Shown here: positions 37,029-46,026 of the stretch, piece by piece
How positions within the stretch are numbered: the stretch's first letter is position 1
Layout of the letters: each line of letters starts with the position of its first letter
Assembly: GCA_050015055.1 (NCBI GenBank)
Contig: JBEKCD010000005.1
Coordinates: forward strand, 62,001-126,000
Origin: JBEKCD01 sp050015055
Lineage (GTDB): Archaea; Thermoproteota; Bathyarchaeia; Bathyarchaeales; Bathycorpusculaceae
DNA: 64,000 bases
Direction of reading: 5' to 3'
Made by a program: the position numbers and the translations under genes
The notes under the pieces: model-generated
Databases searched by the model: none
Told to the model about the DNA's origin: nothing
What the model saw: the letters and a program-made list of their open reading frames with translations, nothing else

Positions 37029-38444
37029 ATGGAGAACGTGAGCGTGCTCGTTGTTTCCTACGGTTCAAGAGAAGCGGCCATGGTTGACGCTTTTGCCAGA
37101 AGCCGGAACTACAGGGTAAAGCTTTACATTGCTGACAAGCAGCGGAACCTGTTCAACGTTCAGAGAGCTGCCAAGCACGTTGTCATACCAGACTTGAACA
37201 TCCGCGAAATCTGCAAGTTCGCTGAAGCCAACAAGGACAATATTGACTTCGGCATAATCGGGCCGGAGAAGCCCATCATCGAGGGCGTGCGCGACCTCGT
37301 GGAAAAACAGACGGGCATACCCCTGATTTGTCCGACGAAGGAGTACGCCATAGAGGAAAGCAAGGTGCAGCAGAGACTTCTGTTTCAAGAAATCGTGCCG
37401 GAAGTTAATCCGCGCTTCAAGGTTTTTGATCCGAAGGATTACAAGGGCACGGCGGAAGTGAAGAGAGCTGTCGAAAGTTGGGTTGACGAACTGAAAAACC
37501 AAGCAGTCGTGAAGCCCGACAAACCTACGGCGGGAAAAGGAGTGGGCGTCTGGGGAGACCACTTCAGCACGCGGGAAGAACTGTTTGATCACTTCCTCTC
37601 CAACTATCAACATGGCACCGTTATCATTGAAGAAAAGGTTGAGGGGGAAGAATCGAGTTTTCAAGCTTTCTGTGACGGCAAACGGCTCGTGCCCCTTCCC
37701 GACACGAGAGACCACAAACGCGCGTTCAACGATGATTTGGGACCGAACACTGGGGGAATGGGATCCTACAAGGACAAGGGCGACGTGTTACCCTTCCTGT
37801 CCAAGGCGGATAGGCAGAGAGAGCTGGAAGTCGTCGAGAAAATTTTTGAAAGCTGGAAGTCGAAGGCAAAAGATGCTTCGGCCTTGAGAGGTGTGCCGTT
37901 GTACGTCGCGTTCATGCACACGAGTAAGGGGCTGAAGATTCTCGAAAACAACAGCCGACCCGGAGATCCAGAAATAATAAACGTCTTGCCAGTCCTGAAG
38001 GACGATTTTGTTGATGTGTGTTTTAAGATTTTGGAGGGAAATTTGACACGCATCGAGTTGGAAAAGTCCGCGACTGTTGCGACCTATAAGGTTCCGCCCA
38101 GCTACGGCGGATACGCGGAAGCTTTCCCCAATCTTGTGAAAGAAGGCGAAGTCGGCAAGCCTGTTGACCTGTCAGGAGCATACGAGCTGAGCGGCAAGTA
38201 CGGTGACAATGTTCGTGTTTACCCAGCGGCAATAGAACAGCGGAACGGCGAAACCTATGCCCTGAAGTCGCGAGCCGTGTGCGTCGTAGGCATCGGTGAC
38301 GATCTAGAGACGGCGAGAGAGATTTCTCTCGAAGGCATAGACGCTATCAAGGGCGGAGCACTGTGGAACAGAACAGACATCGCTTCTGGGAGACAAATTG
38401 AAAAAAGCGTGAAGCATATGGAGGAGTTGAGGCGCAAACGGTGA
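37029..38444 (+). CDS. purD: Phosphoribosylamine-glycine ligase
   Basis: A 471-residue ATP-grasp enzyme that joins glycine to phosphoribosylamine. Recognisable: LVVSYGSREAAMVDAFARS at the start, DFGIIGPEKPIIEGVRDL, VVKPDKPTAGKGVGVWG as the grasp loop, EEKVEGEESSFQAFCDG, NTGGMGSYKDKG and LKILENNSRPGDPEIINVLP. The C-terminal domain runs to the end. A little longer than bacterial PurD. The stop overlaps the next start (GTGA), so purD and the HAD gene are coupled. Confidence 0.93.
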   Translation: MENVSVLVVSYGSREAAMVDAFARSRNYRVKLYIADKQRNLFNVQRAAKHVVIPDLNIREICKFAEANKDNIDFGIIGPEKPIIEGVRDLVEKQTGIPLICPTKEYAIEESKVQQRLLFQEIVPEVNPRFKVFDPKDYKGTAEVKRAVESWVDELKNQAVVKPDKPTAGKGVGVWGDHFSTREELFDHFLSNYQHGTVIIEEKVEGEESSFQAFCDGKRLVPLPDTRDHKRAFNDDLGPNTGGMGSYKDKGDVLPFLSKADRQRELEVVEKIFESWKSKAKDASALRGVPLYVAFMHTSKGLKILENNSRPGDPEIINVLPVLKDDFVDVCFKILEGNLTRIELEKSATVATYKVPPSYGGYAEAFPNLVKEGEVGKPVDLSGAYELSGKYGDNVRVYPAAIEQRNGETYALKSRAVCVVGIGDDLETAREISLEGIDAIKGGALWNRTDIASGRQIEKSVKHMEELRRKR

Positions 38445-39523
38445 AGAGAGTCTTCGTTTCGGACTGCGAGGGCCCGATTTCAAAAAATGACAACGCCTTC
38501 GAGTTAACGTCACGCTTCGTTCCTGATGGGGACAAGCTATTCACGGTTATGAGCAGGTATGACGACGTGCTCGCAGAGGTTGTGAGAAAACCTGGCTATG
38601 AAGCTGGCGACACGCTTAAGCTCATTCTGCCCTTTCTCAAGGCCTATGGCGTTACAGACGGAAAAATGCGGGAATTCTCGGCTGAAAACTTGGTGTGCAT
38701 TCCGGGCATAAAGGACACGCTTCAACACGTTCAAGGCTTGGCTCCTGCGTTTATTGTCAGCGTGAGTTACGAGCACTATTTGAGAGCCTTATGCGAAGTC
38801 TTGGAGTTTCCTTTCGAGAATGCGTACTGTACAAGAGTCTGCATGGACAATTACGGCATTCGAGAAGAAGAAAAAGAGGAACTAAAGCAGATTGCAAAGA
38901 AGATCGCGAGGATGCCTGTGTTTGAGATCCCGTCAGATGCTGAGTCACTGGATGATCTAGCGAAAGAAGATCAGAAAACCGTGAGATGGCTTGATGAGAT
39001 TTTCTGGAAAAAAATTGCAGAGATGGAAATTGGCAGAATTTATTGTGAAGTCCACCCGGTCGGTGGGGGCGAAAAGGCTGAGGCGATAAAGGACATAGTT
39101 CACGGGCTTGGCGTTGCGGTGGCAGATGTAATGTATGTGGGTGACAGCATAACGGATGGCGAGGCCTTCAGGCTTGTGGAGAGAAAGGGCGGTTTAACCG
39201 TGTCCTTCAACGGCAACCGATACGCTGTAAGAAACACAGAGGTTGCAGTTTTGTCTGAAAACAGCATAGTAACCGCTGTCATTGCAGACGCGTTTCTCAG
39301 GCTTGGAAAATCAGAAGTCCTAAACCTGGTGAAAAGCTGGAACAGAAAAGCTCTGGAAAAGAGTTCGGTTAGTCAAGCTTTGCTTGATCAGCTTTTCAAG
39401 TTGTACCCGGCCAGATTGCCTAAAGCTGAAATTATTACGGACCAGAATATAGAGACGCTAGCAGAAGAAAGCAGCAAGTTTAGAAACAAAGTCAGGGGAG
39501 AGGCCGTTGGCAGGTTGGGCTAA
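38441..39523 (+). CDS. HAD-superfamily phosphatase coupled to purD
   Basis: A 360-residue archaeal HAD-like protein. Motif I FVSDCEGPISKND (nucleophile Asp), motif II-like FIVSVSYEHYLRAL, and motif IV VADVMYVGDSITDGEAFRLV with paired acidic residues. It resembles archaeal proteins annotated as predicted HAD phosphatases, some of which are labelled energy-converting hydrogenase A subunit R in methanogens. GTG start overlaps the purD stop by 4 nt and lies after GGAGGAG. Coupling to purD suggests a purine or PRPP-related substrate, but this is only context. Confidence 0.72.
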   Translation: MKRVFVSDCEGPISKNDNAFELTSRFVPDGDKLFTVMSRYDDVLAEVVRKPGYEAGDTLKLILPFLKAYGVTDGKMREFSAENLVCIPGIKDTLQHVQGLAPAFIVSVSYEHYLRALCEVLEFPFENAYCTRVCMDNYGIREEEKEELKQIAKKIARMPVFEIPSDAESLDDLAKEDQKTVRWLDEIFWKKIAEMEIGRIYCEVHPVGGGEKAEAIKDIVHGLGVAVADVMYVGDSITDGEAFRLVERKGGLTVSFNGNRYAVRNTEVAVLSENSIVTAVIADAFLRLGKSEVLNLVKSWNRKALEKSSVSQALLDQLFKLYPARLPKAEIITDQNIETLAEESSKFRNKVRGEAVGRLG

Positions 39524-39599
39524 ACCTGCCCGTACTTAGCGCGCGTTTTTCTTTCGAAGACTTGAGATGAATTGGGAAGAATGTTAAGAATCATACGAG

Positions 39600-39645
39600 C
39601 GTATTGGTTAGTTACAGAGTCAAGATTGACTCTCAGTCAAATCCC
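39600..39645 (+). promoter_or_regulatory. Overlapping alternative hairpins upstream of RNase J-like gene
   Basis: AGAGTCA-AGAT-TGACTCT (39616-39633) is a 7-bp stem with a 4-nt loop. It overlaps TTGACT-CTC-AGTCAA (39626-39640), which reuses the 3' arm, so only one can form. It could be an operator with three half-sites or a mutually exclusive RNA structure. Confidence 0.3.
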
Positions 39646-39754
39646 TCCGTTCTTGGAACTAGTTCATATCAACAGGTGGCATTGACCGAGATGAGTGTTA
39701 CGAGCAAGCTAAACTAGAAAAGCGGCGTCTGCATTTTGTTTCTGCGTGAGTCGG

Positions 39755-41116
39755 ATGGTCGGGCTTACTTTTTATGGTGGGGTCGACGAGATCGGCGGAA
39801 ACAAGATTCTTGTGCACGATAGAAATACGAAATTGTTGTTTGATTTTGGTCAGTCTTTCAGTTTTGGCGCTGAATACTTTACGGGTTGGCTTTCGCCGCG
39901 TGCGATAAATGGTTTGGGAGATCATTTCGAGTTTGGTTTGCTGCCGAAGATTCGGGGGCTCTATGCTAAGGAGAAGCTGGCTTTCACTGATGTTCCGTAC
40001 TCGGAGCCGGAGTTTGACGCGATTTTTCTGTCGCACGCTCACTTTGACCATGTGACTCACATCTGCTTCACAGATCCTCTAATTCCGGTGTACCTTGGTG
40101 TTGGTGCCAAGCTGTTTCTTGAGTCGATGGAAGAGACGAGCAGCTTCTGCGATTATGGAAACCACGATTACAGGACTTTTCGCACTGGAAAGAATATCAG
40201 AGTGGGTGACGTTGAGGTGGAACCGGTACACGTGGACCATTCGATTCCTGCGGCTTACGGCTTCTTGATATACACTTCTGAAGGAACCATTGCTTACACG
40301 GGCGACTTGAGGATGCATGGTGCACGGAGGGATTTGACTGATGATTTTGTGCAGAGGGCGAAGGAATCGGGGGCCACGGCTCTTGTCTGTGAGGGCACGA
40401 GAATGGCGTTGAAGGAAAAAAGAAAGAACTATTCAGAGGCGCAGGTGGAGCATTTGAGCAATAAGCTTGTTTCTTCAACAGACAAAATCGTGTTCATATC
40501 GCATTACAGCCGAGACATGGACAGGTTCAGAAGCTTCTACAACGTTGCCAAGAGGAACGGAAGAAAAATGGTTATTTCTCCTAAGACAGCGTGTTTGCTG
40601 AGCAGGCTCATAGATGACGAACGTCTTGATCTGCCCGATCCTTTGAAGGATGAAAACATATTCGTGTACTATAAGCGCAAGAGGTCTGGAACCTTTGACG
40701 ACGGTGACTACTATGCGTGGGAGAGAGAATTCATGGACAAGATGGTGACGTACGAATTCGTTCACAAGAACCAGAACGAGTTGATTATGGACTTGGATTT
40801 CTACCAGTTTGCAGAGCTGATAGACATAAGGCCAGAACGAGGCAGTTGCTTTATACACAGCATGAGTGAACCCTTCAGCGAAGAGGACATTGAAGACGAG
40901 GTTCTGCACAACTGGCTTGACCATTTTGGAATGCAGTTTCACCAACTGCACGCTTCCGGACACATGAACAAGGACCAGATAGGAAAACTCATCAACGAAA
41001 TAGAACCCAAGAAAATCTATCCCGTGCACACAGAAAACGCGCAGCTATTCAAGAAAATAAGCAAAAAGATTCAACTAATCAAACGCGGAAAAGAATACAA
41101 AATCACGCCCATCTAA
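39755..41116 (+). CDS. RNase J-like metallo-beta-lactamase nuclease
   Basis: A 453-residue MBL-fold protein, probably with a beta-CASP insertion. N-terminal VGLTFYGGVDEIGGNKILVH, zinc motif FLSHAHFDHVTHICF, second metal His in VEPVHVDHSIPAAYG, Asp in AYTGDLRMHG, and C-terminal HASGHMNKDQIGKL with IYPVHTENAQLF, matching RNase J/CPSF-type motifs B and C. Likely an RNA 5'-3' exonuclease or endonuclease. GTG 39746 is an alternative start. It stands alone between purine and C1 genes. Confidence 0.8.
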   Translation: MVGLTFYGGVDEIGGNKILVHDRNTKLLFDFGQSFSFGAEYFTGWLSPRAINGLGDHFEFGLLPKIRGLYAKEKLAFTDVPYSEPEFDAIFLSHAHFDHVTHICFTDPLIPVYLGVGAKLFLESMEETSSFCDYGNHDYRTFRTGKNIRVGDVEVEPVHVDHSIPAAYGFLIYTSEGTIAYTGDLRMHGARRDLTDDFVQRAKESGATALVCEGTRMALKEKRKNYSEAQVEHLSNKLVSSTDKIVFISHYSRDMDRFRSFYNVAKRNGRKMVISPKTACLLSRLIDDERLDLPDPLKDENIFVYYKRKRSGTFDDGDYYAWEREFMDKMVTYEFVHKNQNELIMDLDFYQFAELIDIRPERGSCFIHSMSEPFSEEDIEDEVLHNWLDHFGMQFHQLHASGHMNKDQIGKLINEIEPKKIYPVHTENAQLFKKISKKIQLIKRGKEYKITPI

Positions 41117-41356
41117 GCTCGACCAACAAAGGAGCAGCCTTTCTCTTGGTCAGAACCACCTATCTTTTTCTCCTTCTGAAGCCAGCCATGAACTATCGTC
41201 AATGATAATTGCAGAGGAACATCAGCACGTCATGTCGCGCTTTTAGACTATAACCAACCATAAATAGAACTCAAGACGAAATCAGAAATGTCCGGCAGTA
41301 GGCATAAACAGGACTACCGGAACAATTCGAAGGAAGTAAAAACATGAATAGAGAAA

Positions 41357-42334
41357 ATGATGAAACAGAAGAGGATAACAGAGCAACCGCTAAGGTCAAT
41401 GAGGGCAGGTTTGGTTAGGATGGTTGAGAAGGACTTGGTTGAGGACACTTATGCTGAGGCGTTCGACGGGCTGTACGTGCGGCTCATGGTCACCGCGGAC
41501 GATGAGGAAACGTTGAAGAAGGCAGCGGAGGACGCTACGGCTACGCCTTCGGGCGTGATAAGCAGGCTTGAGGGAGGAATCGAAAGATGGCTCAGCGAGA
41601 AGGAGACACCTGACAAGCGGAAGGGAGCCGTTCTCCAGCTTTGGAAGGGGCTGGAGAAGGGAAAGCCCTTGGAGAGCGTGGTTGAACGGTTTGGGAAGGA
41701 GCTGTCTTATCGGATTCGGCAAGACATTCTCGTGAAGCCCTTCACCGCGGTTTTCGAGGCATTGCATGCGAAGCCTGAGGGAAAAATGGACATGTTGGAA
41801 AGAGTCGGACACTGCGGCGACGGCCATGAATGGGAGGAACAGGTCTACGGCCGCCGCATGATTGTTGTTCCGCTTATGGTGCCTGACTTTCTCATAGAGC
41901 GGTACATTGGATATGCAAGGGGGGTTTCGGGCGGTAATTTTTGGATAATGTGCGGAACGAAGGACGCGGTCACGGAAGCGGGAAAAGCCGCATTAGAAGC
42001 CATTGGCAGAGTTGAGGGAGTGATAACGCCTTTTGACGTTTGTTCAGCAGGGTCGAAAACTGAGACAAAGTTTCCCTTGATTGGACCGACGACGAACCAT
42101 CCCTATTGTCCGTCGCTGAGGGAGAAGCTGGGCGGAGATTCAAAAGTGCCTGAAGTGGTCAAGTACATTCCCGAAATAGTGATTAACGGCGTTTCGATGC
42201 GAGCGGTGAAAGAGGCGATGAAGGCTGGGATTGAAGCAAGCTTGACTGTTGACGGCGTCGTGAAGGCATCGGCTGGAAACTATGGTGGGAAACTGGGAGA
42301 GCACAAAATTTACTTGCGTGAGCTGTTCCGATGA
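41357..42334 (+). CDS. ftr: Formylmethanofuran:H4MPT formyltransferase homologue
   Basis: A 325-residue protein matching Ftr at both ends: VEDTYAEAFDGLYVRLMVTA near the N-terminus, GVSGGNFWIMCGTKDAVTEA in the middle, TNHPYCPSL, and EIVINGVSMRAVKEAMKAGI with SAGNYGGKLGEHKIYLREL at the end. Ftr moves the formyl group from methanofuran to tetrahydromethanopterin in the C1 branch. The section from about 60 to 150 (ERWLSEKETPDKRKGAVLQL onward) differs from methanogen Ftr, so substrate could be altered. Start uncertain: ATG 41357, 41399 or 41420. Overlaps pfkB by 4 nt. Confidence 0.82.
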   Translation: MMKQKRITEQPLRSMRAGLVRMVEKDLVEDTYAEAFDGLYVRLMVTADDEETLKKAAEDATATPSGVISRLEGGIERWLSEKETPDKRKGAVLQLWKGLEKGKPLESVVERFGKELSYRIRQDILVKPFTAVFEALHAKPEGKMDMLERVGHCGDGHEWEEQVYGRRMIVVPLMVPDFLIERYIGYARGVSGGNFWIMCGTKDAVTEAGKAALEAIGRVEGVITPFDVCSAGSKTETKFPLIGPTTNHPYCPSLREKLGGDSKVPEVVKYIPEIVINGVSMRAVKEAMKAGIEASLTVDGVVKASAGNYGGKLGEHKIYLRELFR

Positions 42335-43248
42335 ACAAGTTTGACGTTGTAGGATTCGGCGCACTCAACGTAGATAAACTCTTCAAAGTAAACAGGATAG
42401 CCGCGAAAGAAGAGGAAAGCTTCATAACAGATTTCGCTGAGACATGCGGCGGGTCAGCAGCAAACACAGTCGTGGGCTTGGCGAGACTCGGATGTAAAGT
42501 TGGTTTTATAGGAAAAGTTGCCAATGACAGAGAAGGAAAAATGCTGCTTGAAGAATTTCGCAGAGAAGGAGTCGACACAGAAGGCATAGCTGTCGCAAAG
42601 CAGGGGAGAAGCGGCACAGTTATGGGTTTTGTGGACGAAAATGGCGAGCGAGCGCTATACGTTGACGCGGGCGTGAACAACCAAGTAGGACTCAGCGAGA
42701 AAATCAAGAGATATGCGCATCAAACCAAGTTTCTTCATCTGACATCCTTTGTGGGAGAAAAGTCCTTTCAGGCACAGAAGAAGATTCTTGAGACTCTCCC
42801 TGAAAACGTTTTGGTAAGCTTTGATCCAGGCGCATTATACGCGAGGAAAGGACAGGCTGCACTGGGATCGATTATTGAGAAAAGCTTTGTTTTGATGCCA
42901 AACGCAAGTGAACTTGAACTCCTGACAGGCATGGCTGACTATAGAAAGGGAGCCGAAGCCATGCTTAAGAGGGGTGTGAAGATTGTTGCGGTCAAGTTGG
43001 GCAGCAGAGGATGCTACGTGACTGATGGGAGACGGAGCCACAACGTAGAAGCGTTCAAGGTGAATGTGATTAGCACGACCGGTGCTGGGGATGCTTTTTG
43101 TGCGGGGTTCCTCTTCGGCTTGATCAAACATAGGAATCTTGAGGAATGTGGTAGGATAGGAAATTTTGTGGCATCAAGATGCACAACAAAAATGGGAGCC
43201 AGAGTAGGACTCCCAACACTCAAAGATTTGGCGAAGACGCGCGCATAG
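42331..43248 (+). CDS. PfkB-family sugar or nucleoside kinase
   Basis: A 305-residue ribokinase-fold kinase. Signature 1 ETCGGSAANTVVGLARLGCK and signature 2 ISTTGAGDAFCAGFLFGLIK with catalytic Asp in GAGD. VSFDPGALYAR and LMPNASELELLTG are also typical. Specificity cannot be read. ATGA overlap with ftr shows translational coupling, so it may act on an intermediate or cofactor precursor linked to that pathway; this is an inference. Confidence 0.85.
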   Translation: MNKFDVVGFGALNVDKLFKVNRIAAKEEESFITDFAETCGGSAANTVVGLARLGCKVGFIGKVANDREGKMLLEEFRREGVDTEGIAVAKQGRSGTVMGFVDENGERALYVDAGVNNQVGLSEKIKRYAHQTKFLHLTSFVGEKSFQAQKKILETLPENVLVSFDPGALYARKGQAALGSIIEKSFVLMPNASELELLTGMADYRKGAEAMLKRGVKIVAVKLGSRGCYVTDGRRSHNVEAFKVNVISTTGAGDAFCAGFLFGLIKHRNLEECGRIGNFVASRCTTKMGARVGLPTLKDLAKTRA

Positions 43249-43390
43249 CCGTCAGGTTTGGTTTGGGGTAGTTGGAAGCCATTGCTATTGATAGGTTTGT
43301 CGGTTGAATATTTATGTTACCTTGATAACGTACAAAGCCTCTGAGGAGTAAAAACTTGCGCAATTACATCTTGTTTCTCAAAAGCATACC
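43249..43390. other. Spacer after pfkB
   Basis: Short gene-free stretch. GCGCAATTACATCT at about 43359-43372 partly matches the ATTAC-TCTGAC repeat seen near both tRNA genes. Confidence 0.3.
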
Positions 43391-43830
43391 TCATAGAAAA
43401 CGCCTCAAGTTTCTCTTAAACTGCAAATAATTCTCAATCTCGTTATTCTGTTTTCCAAATTTGAAAACAGTTCTAGGAGAAGGCTTCTCTTTTTTCTTTC
43501 CGATTCTGAGACAACTTACAGTCTTAATTCCACACATAACCACATATTTAGCTAAAGGGCAGCTCTTCAACTGTTTTCCCTCAATCACAAGAGCAAACCA
43601 ACTCATAATTTGAACTCTTTCCAAGAAACTGAACGGTCAAAAACAACATGATAACTTCCCTTACTTGACTTGAAAATTCTGAAACCTTTTAAATCGAATT
43701 TCTTGCAACCTTTCTTAGCCCAATACTTCACCGTGTTCAATGATGGGTTGCCGTTAGCGCGTGCAGGGTAGAGCCTCGAATCAGACAGTAAAAGGTTGTG
43801 GTGGTAAAGTCTTATCCCAAACTCAAACAC
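43391..43830 (-). pseudogene. Frameshifted relic, probably of a mobile-element protein
   Basis: Two overlapping minus-strand frames form one protein if a single base is corrected near 43612-43622. The upstream part reads LNTVKYWAKKGCKKFDLKGF and GSYHVVFDRSVSWKE; the downstream part continues VQIMSWFALVIEGKQLKSCP and KPSPRTVFKFGKQNN. The join SVSWKE / VQIMSWFALVIE is natural. The HVVFDR-x-VSW pattern recalls short archaeal proteins of plasmid or integrated-element origin, but I am not certain of the family. The remainder of the gap to 43897 has no gene. Confidence 0.5.
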
Positions 43831-43897
43831 ACAAGAAAAAACGACCGCGACGACTGCCGATTAATAACTAATGATTAATTAGCGATCGAGTGCGCGC

Positions 43898-44212
43898 TTA
43901 TTCAGTTACTTCAATGTCTTCTCCATCTACTTGCACTTTATATTGCTTCACGGGTTTCTCCGCGGGTCCTCTGACAACTTTGCCAGATTTGACATCGAAC
44001 CTCGATCCGTGCCATGGGCATTGCACAACATCTCCTCTGAGCGTACCATGGCACAGCGGTCCGCCCATATGTGTGCATGTGTTATCAATCGCGTAGTACG
44101 TGCCCCCTACATTGAATAAGGCAATCGACTTTTCTTCAAAAACAGCGCAGAAGGGCGTCTCCTCAACAACATCTTTTTTCTTAGCAACCTTCATAGATAC
44201 ACCTTCATTCAA
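43898..44212 (-). CDS. Rieske-type [2Fe-2S] ferredoxin
   Basis: A 104-residue soluble Rieske protein. Cluster ligands are CTHMGGPL and CPWHGSRF, each giving one Cys and one His. The fold is complete, ending with VKQYKVQVDGEDIEV. Likely an electron carrier for an oxidoreductase. Its start overlaps the flavoprotein stop (4 nt), so the two probably form an electron-transfer pair. ATG 44194 is an alternative start. Confidence 0.9.
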   Translation of the reverse strand: MNEGVSMKVAKKKDVVEETPFCAVFEEKSIALFNVGGTYYAIDNTCTHMGGPLCHGTLRGDVVQCPWHGSRFDVKSGKVVRGPAEKPVKQYKVQVDGEDIEVTE

Positions 44213-45138
44213 TCTGCTCTATAATCATAAACCCAATCACTCGGCTTGCTGTCTCCAGCAATCTTCACTGCGGTCATGACGTTCTTTGCAAGCATCTTCG
44301 TTTCCTCTGTGTAGCACTCGCTCAGCACTATCTTCTTGTCTTCGTAGGTCGAGTAGCACACCGAAGACATCGCATACATGCAGCTGAACGGCGGGAATAG
44401 CATGCCGAATTGGTTTAAAGTCAAAAATAGCGTGCTTATGGCTAGTGTGGCCCCAGCCTCGTGCCCCGTGACGATTATCCCTGCAACCTTGCCGAGGAAC
44501 CGCCTTAGCATACCGCTTCCGAGGACGTCATTGTCCGCAGTCAGCTCGATGAACTTCATGTGCCTTTTGTTGAGCTCCTTGTCCTTCGGCCTTTGGGCAT
44601 TCGCTGGTTCCAGGCTGCCGTCGAGGCTTATGCACCTATCAATAAAGTTTGCCATAAGCGCAGAAATCTTGAAGTTATTCACTGGAGTGGCGAAAATTAT
44701 CGCGTCGGCTCCGAGGATCTTATCGTAGAGGATATTCGTCATATCGTCCCCCTCCGAGCCACGGGGGTAGCAGGTGCAATAGAAATGGCACTGGGTGTTT
44801 GTCGTTGAGTAGCAGGCCTTGCAGTGACGTATGTCATATTTTCTGAGCGGAATCAGCTCCGTCTCCGCGCCGAGCTCCCTGCAATATTCCAGGCATCTCT
44901 TGAGCAGTTCCTCCGAGTTGGAATTCTCCTGCGAAGTCTCTACCACGTCCCTTGCCGAACCGGAGATGCCCAAGACTCTGATCTTCACGTTCTTCCTGGC
45001 ATCCATCGTCTTTGCTTCTTTCAGGGCATTCTCCCTAACCCTCTTGAACATCTCCAGGGTATTGGCATCTATCTGCAAGGCACCCATGAGTTCCGAGTCA
45101 GATAATTTACTTTTTGCCACCTTCGCCCACCCGATCAT
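44209..45138 (-). CDS. Flavodoxin-fold FMN reductase with Cys-rich insert
   Basis: A 309-residue protein. After a 50-residue helical extension comes an FMN-binding fold: IRVLGISGSARDVVETSQEN, ADAIIFATPVNNFKISALMA, and GIIVTGHEAGA. The insert HCKACYSTTNTQCHFYCTCY has five cysteines, as in iron-sulfur flavoproteins of the NADPH-dependent FMN reductase group, so it could bind a cluster. The partner Rieske gene is coupled downstream. Substrate unknown. Confidence 0.78.
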   Translation of the reverse strand: MIGWAKVAKSKLSDSELMGALQIDANTLEMFKRVRENALKEAKTMDARKNVKIRVLGISGSARDVVETSQENSNSEELLKRCLEYCRELGAETELIPLRKYDIRHCKACYSTTNTQCHFYCTCYPRGSEGDDMTNILYDKILGADAIIFATPVNNFKISALMANFIDRCISLDGSLEPANAQRPKDKELNKRHMKFIELTADNDVLGSGMLRRFLGKVAGIIVTGHEAGATLAISTLFLTLNQFGMLFPPFSCMYAMSSVCYSTYEDKKIVLSECYTEETKMLAKNVMTAVKIAGDSKPSDWVYDYRAD

Positions 45139-45210
45139 GATTGCTTGCTGTTATGCATGTTTTAGATTTAATAGTTTTAATATTTGGGTGCGTGTGGCGA
45201 AAAGCGCGCG

Positions 45211-46026
45211 CTAGGTTTTTTCTAGATGGCTAATCAAGCTTTCAAAGATGAGTTTTCCATCGCCGTGTTCCGGCATCTTCTGCTGTCTTGTCCAGTCCGC
45301 TTGTTGCCACCAGTAGAATGCTCTTTCGGGATGAGGCATTAGCCCAAACACTGTTCCTTCCGCATTGCATATTCCTGCTATGTCGTAGAAAGAACCGTTC
45401 GGATTCGTGGGAAACCTGCCTCCGGCGTAATCGCCGTCTTTGTTGCAGTATCGGAAGACCAGCTGATCATTCTCTCGAACCTTCTCAAGATACTGTTTCT
45501 CCTTCTCTTTCGGGAATAGAAACCTGCCTTCGCTGTGTGCCACTGGCACGTGCAAGACCTTTCCCTTTGGAATTTGTGTGGTGAACGCGCATTTGCCGTT
45601 GTTTTCATGTTTTAGGCTTATCCAGCGGCAGTTGTATCCTGGCGGAAAATTCGTTGCCAACCCCGCTTCGGGATATGGGCTCATTCCTTCAAAGCCTGGC
45701 AGCAGACCCGTTTCAACGAGCACTTGAAAACCGTTACAAATTCCTAGAATAAGACGGCCCTCATCAACAAAAGCCTTTAACTCTTTGCCCAGCCTCGCCA
45801 ATATCCACTTCGCCCAAATTGCCCCAGCCCGAACGTAATCCCCATAAGAAAAACCCCCGGGAAAAACCAGCACATCATACTCCATTAGACTCTTCCTCTT
45901 CACGACCTCATTCACATGTGCAACCTCAGCCTGCACGCCCAACGCCGTGAACGAAAGCCTCGTCTCCGCATCACAATTAGTCCCACCTACACGCAGAACA
46001 CAAACCTTAATGTCTCCACGCTTCAC
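45211..46026 (-). CDS. purQ: Formylglycinamidine synthase glutaminase subunit
   Basis: A 271-residue class I glutamine amidotransferase. Start VCVLRVGGTNCDAETRLSF, oxyanion/nucleophile region ILGICNGFQVLVETGLLPG with catalytic Cys, and the His-Glu pair in LMPHPERAFYW. It feeds ammonia to PurL in the purine pathway. GTG start overlaps the purL stop by 4 nt. Complete and normal in length. Confidence 0.94.
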   Translation of the reverse strand: MKRGDIKVCVLRVGGTNCDAETRLSFTALGVQAEVAHVNEVVKRKSLMEYDVLVFPGGFSYGDYVRAGAIWAKWILARLGKELKAFVDEGRLILGICNGFQVLVETGLLPGFEGMSPYPEAGLATNFPPGYNCRWISLKHENNGKCAFTTQIPKGKVLHVPVAHSEGRFLFPKEKEKQYLEKVRENDQLVFRYCNKDGDYAGGRFPTNPNGSFYDIAGICNAEGTVFGLMPHPERAFYWWQQADWTRQQKMPEHGDGKLIFESLISHLEKT

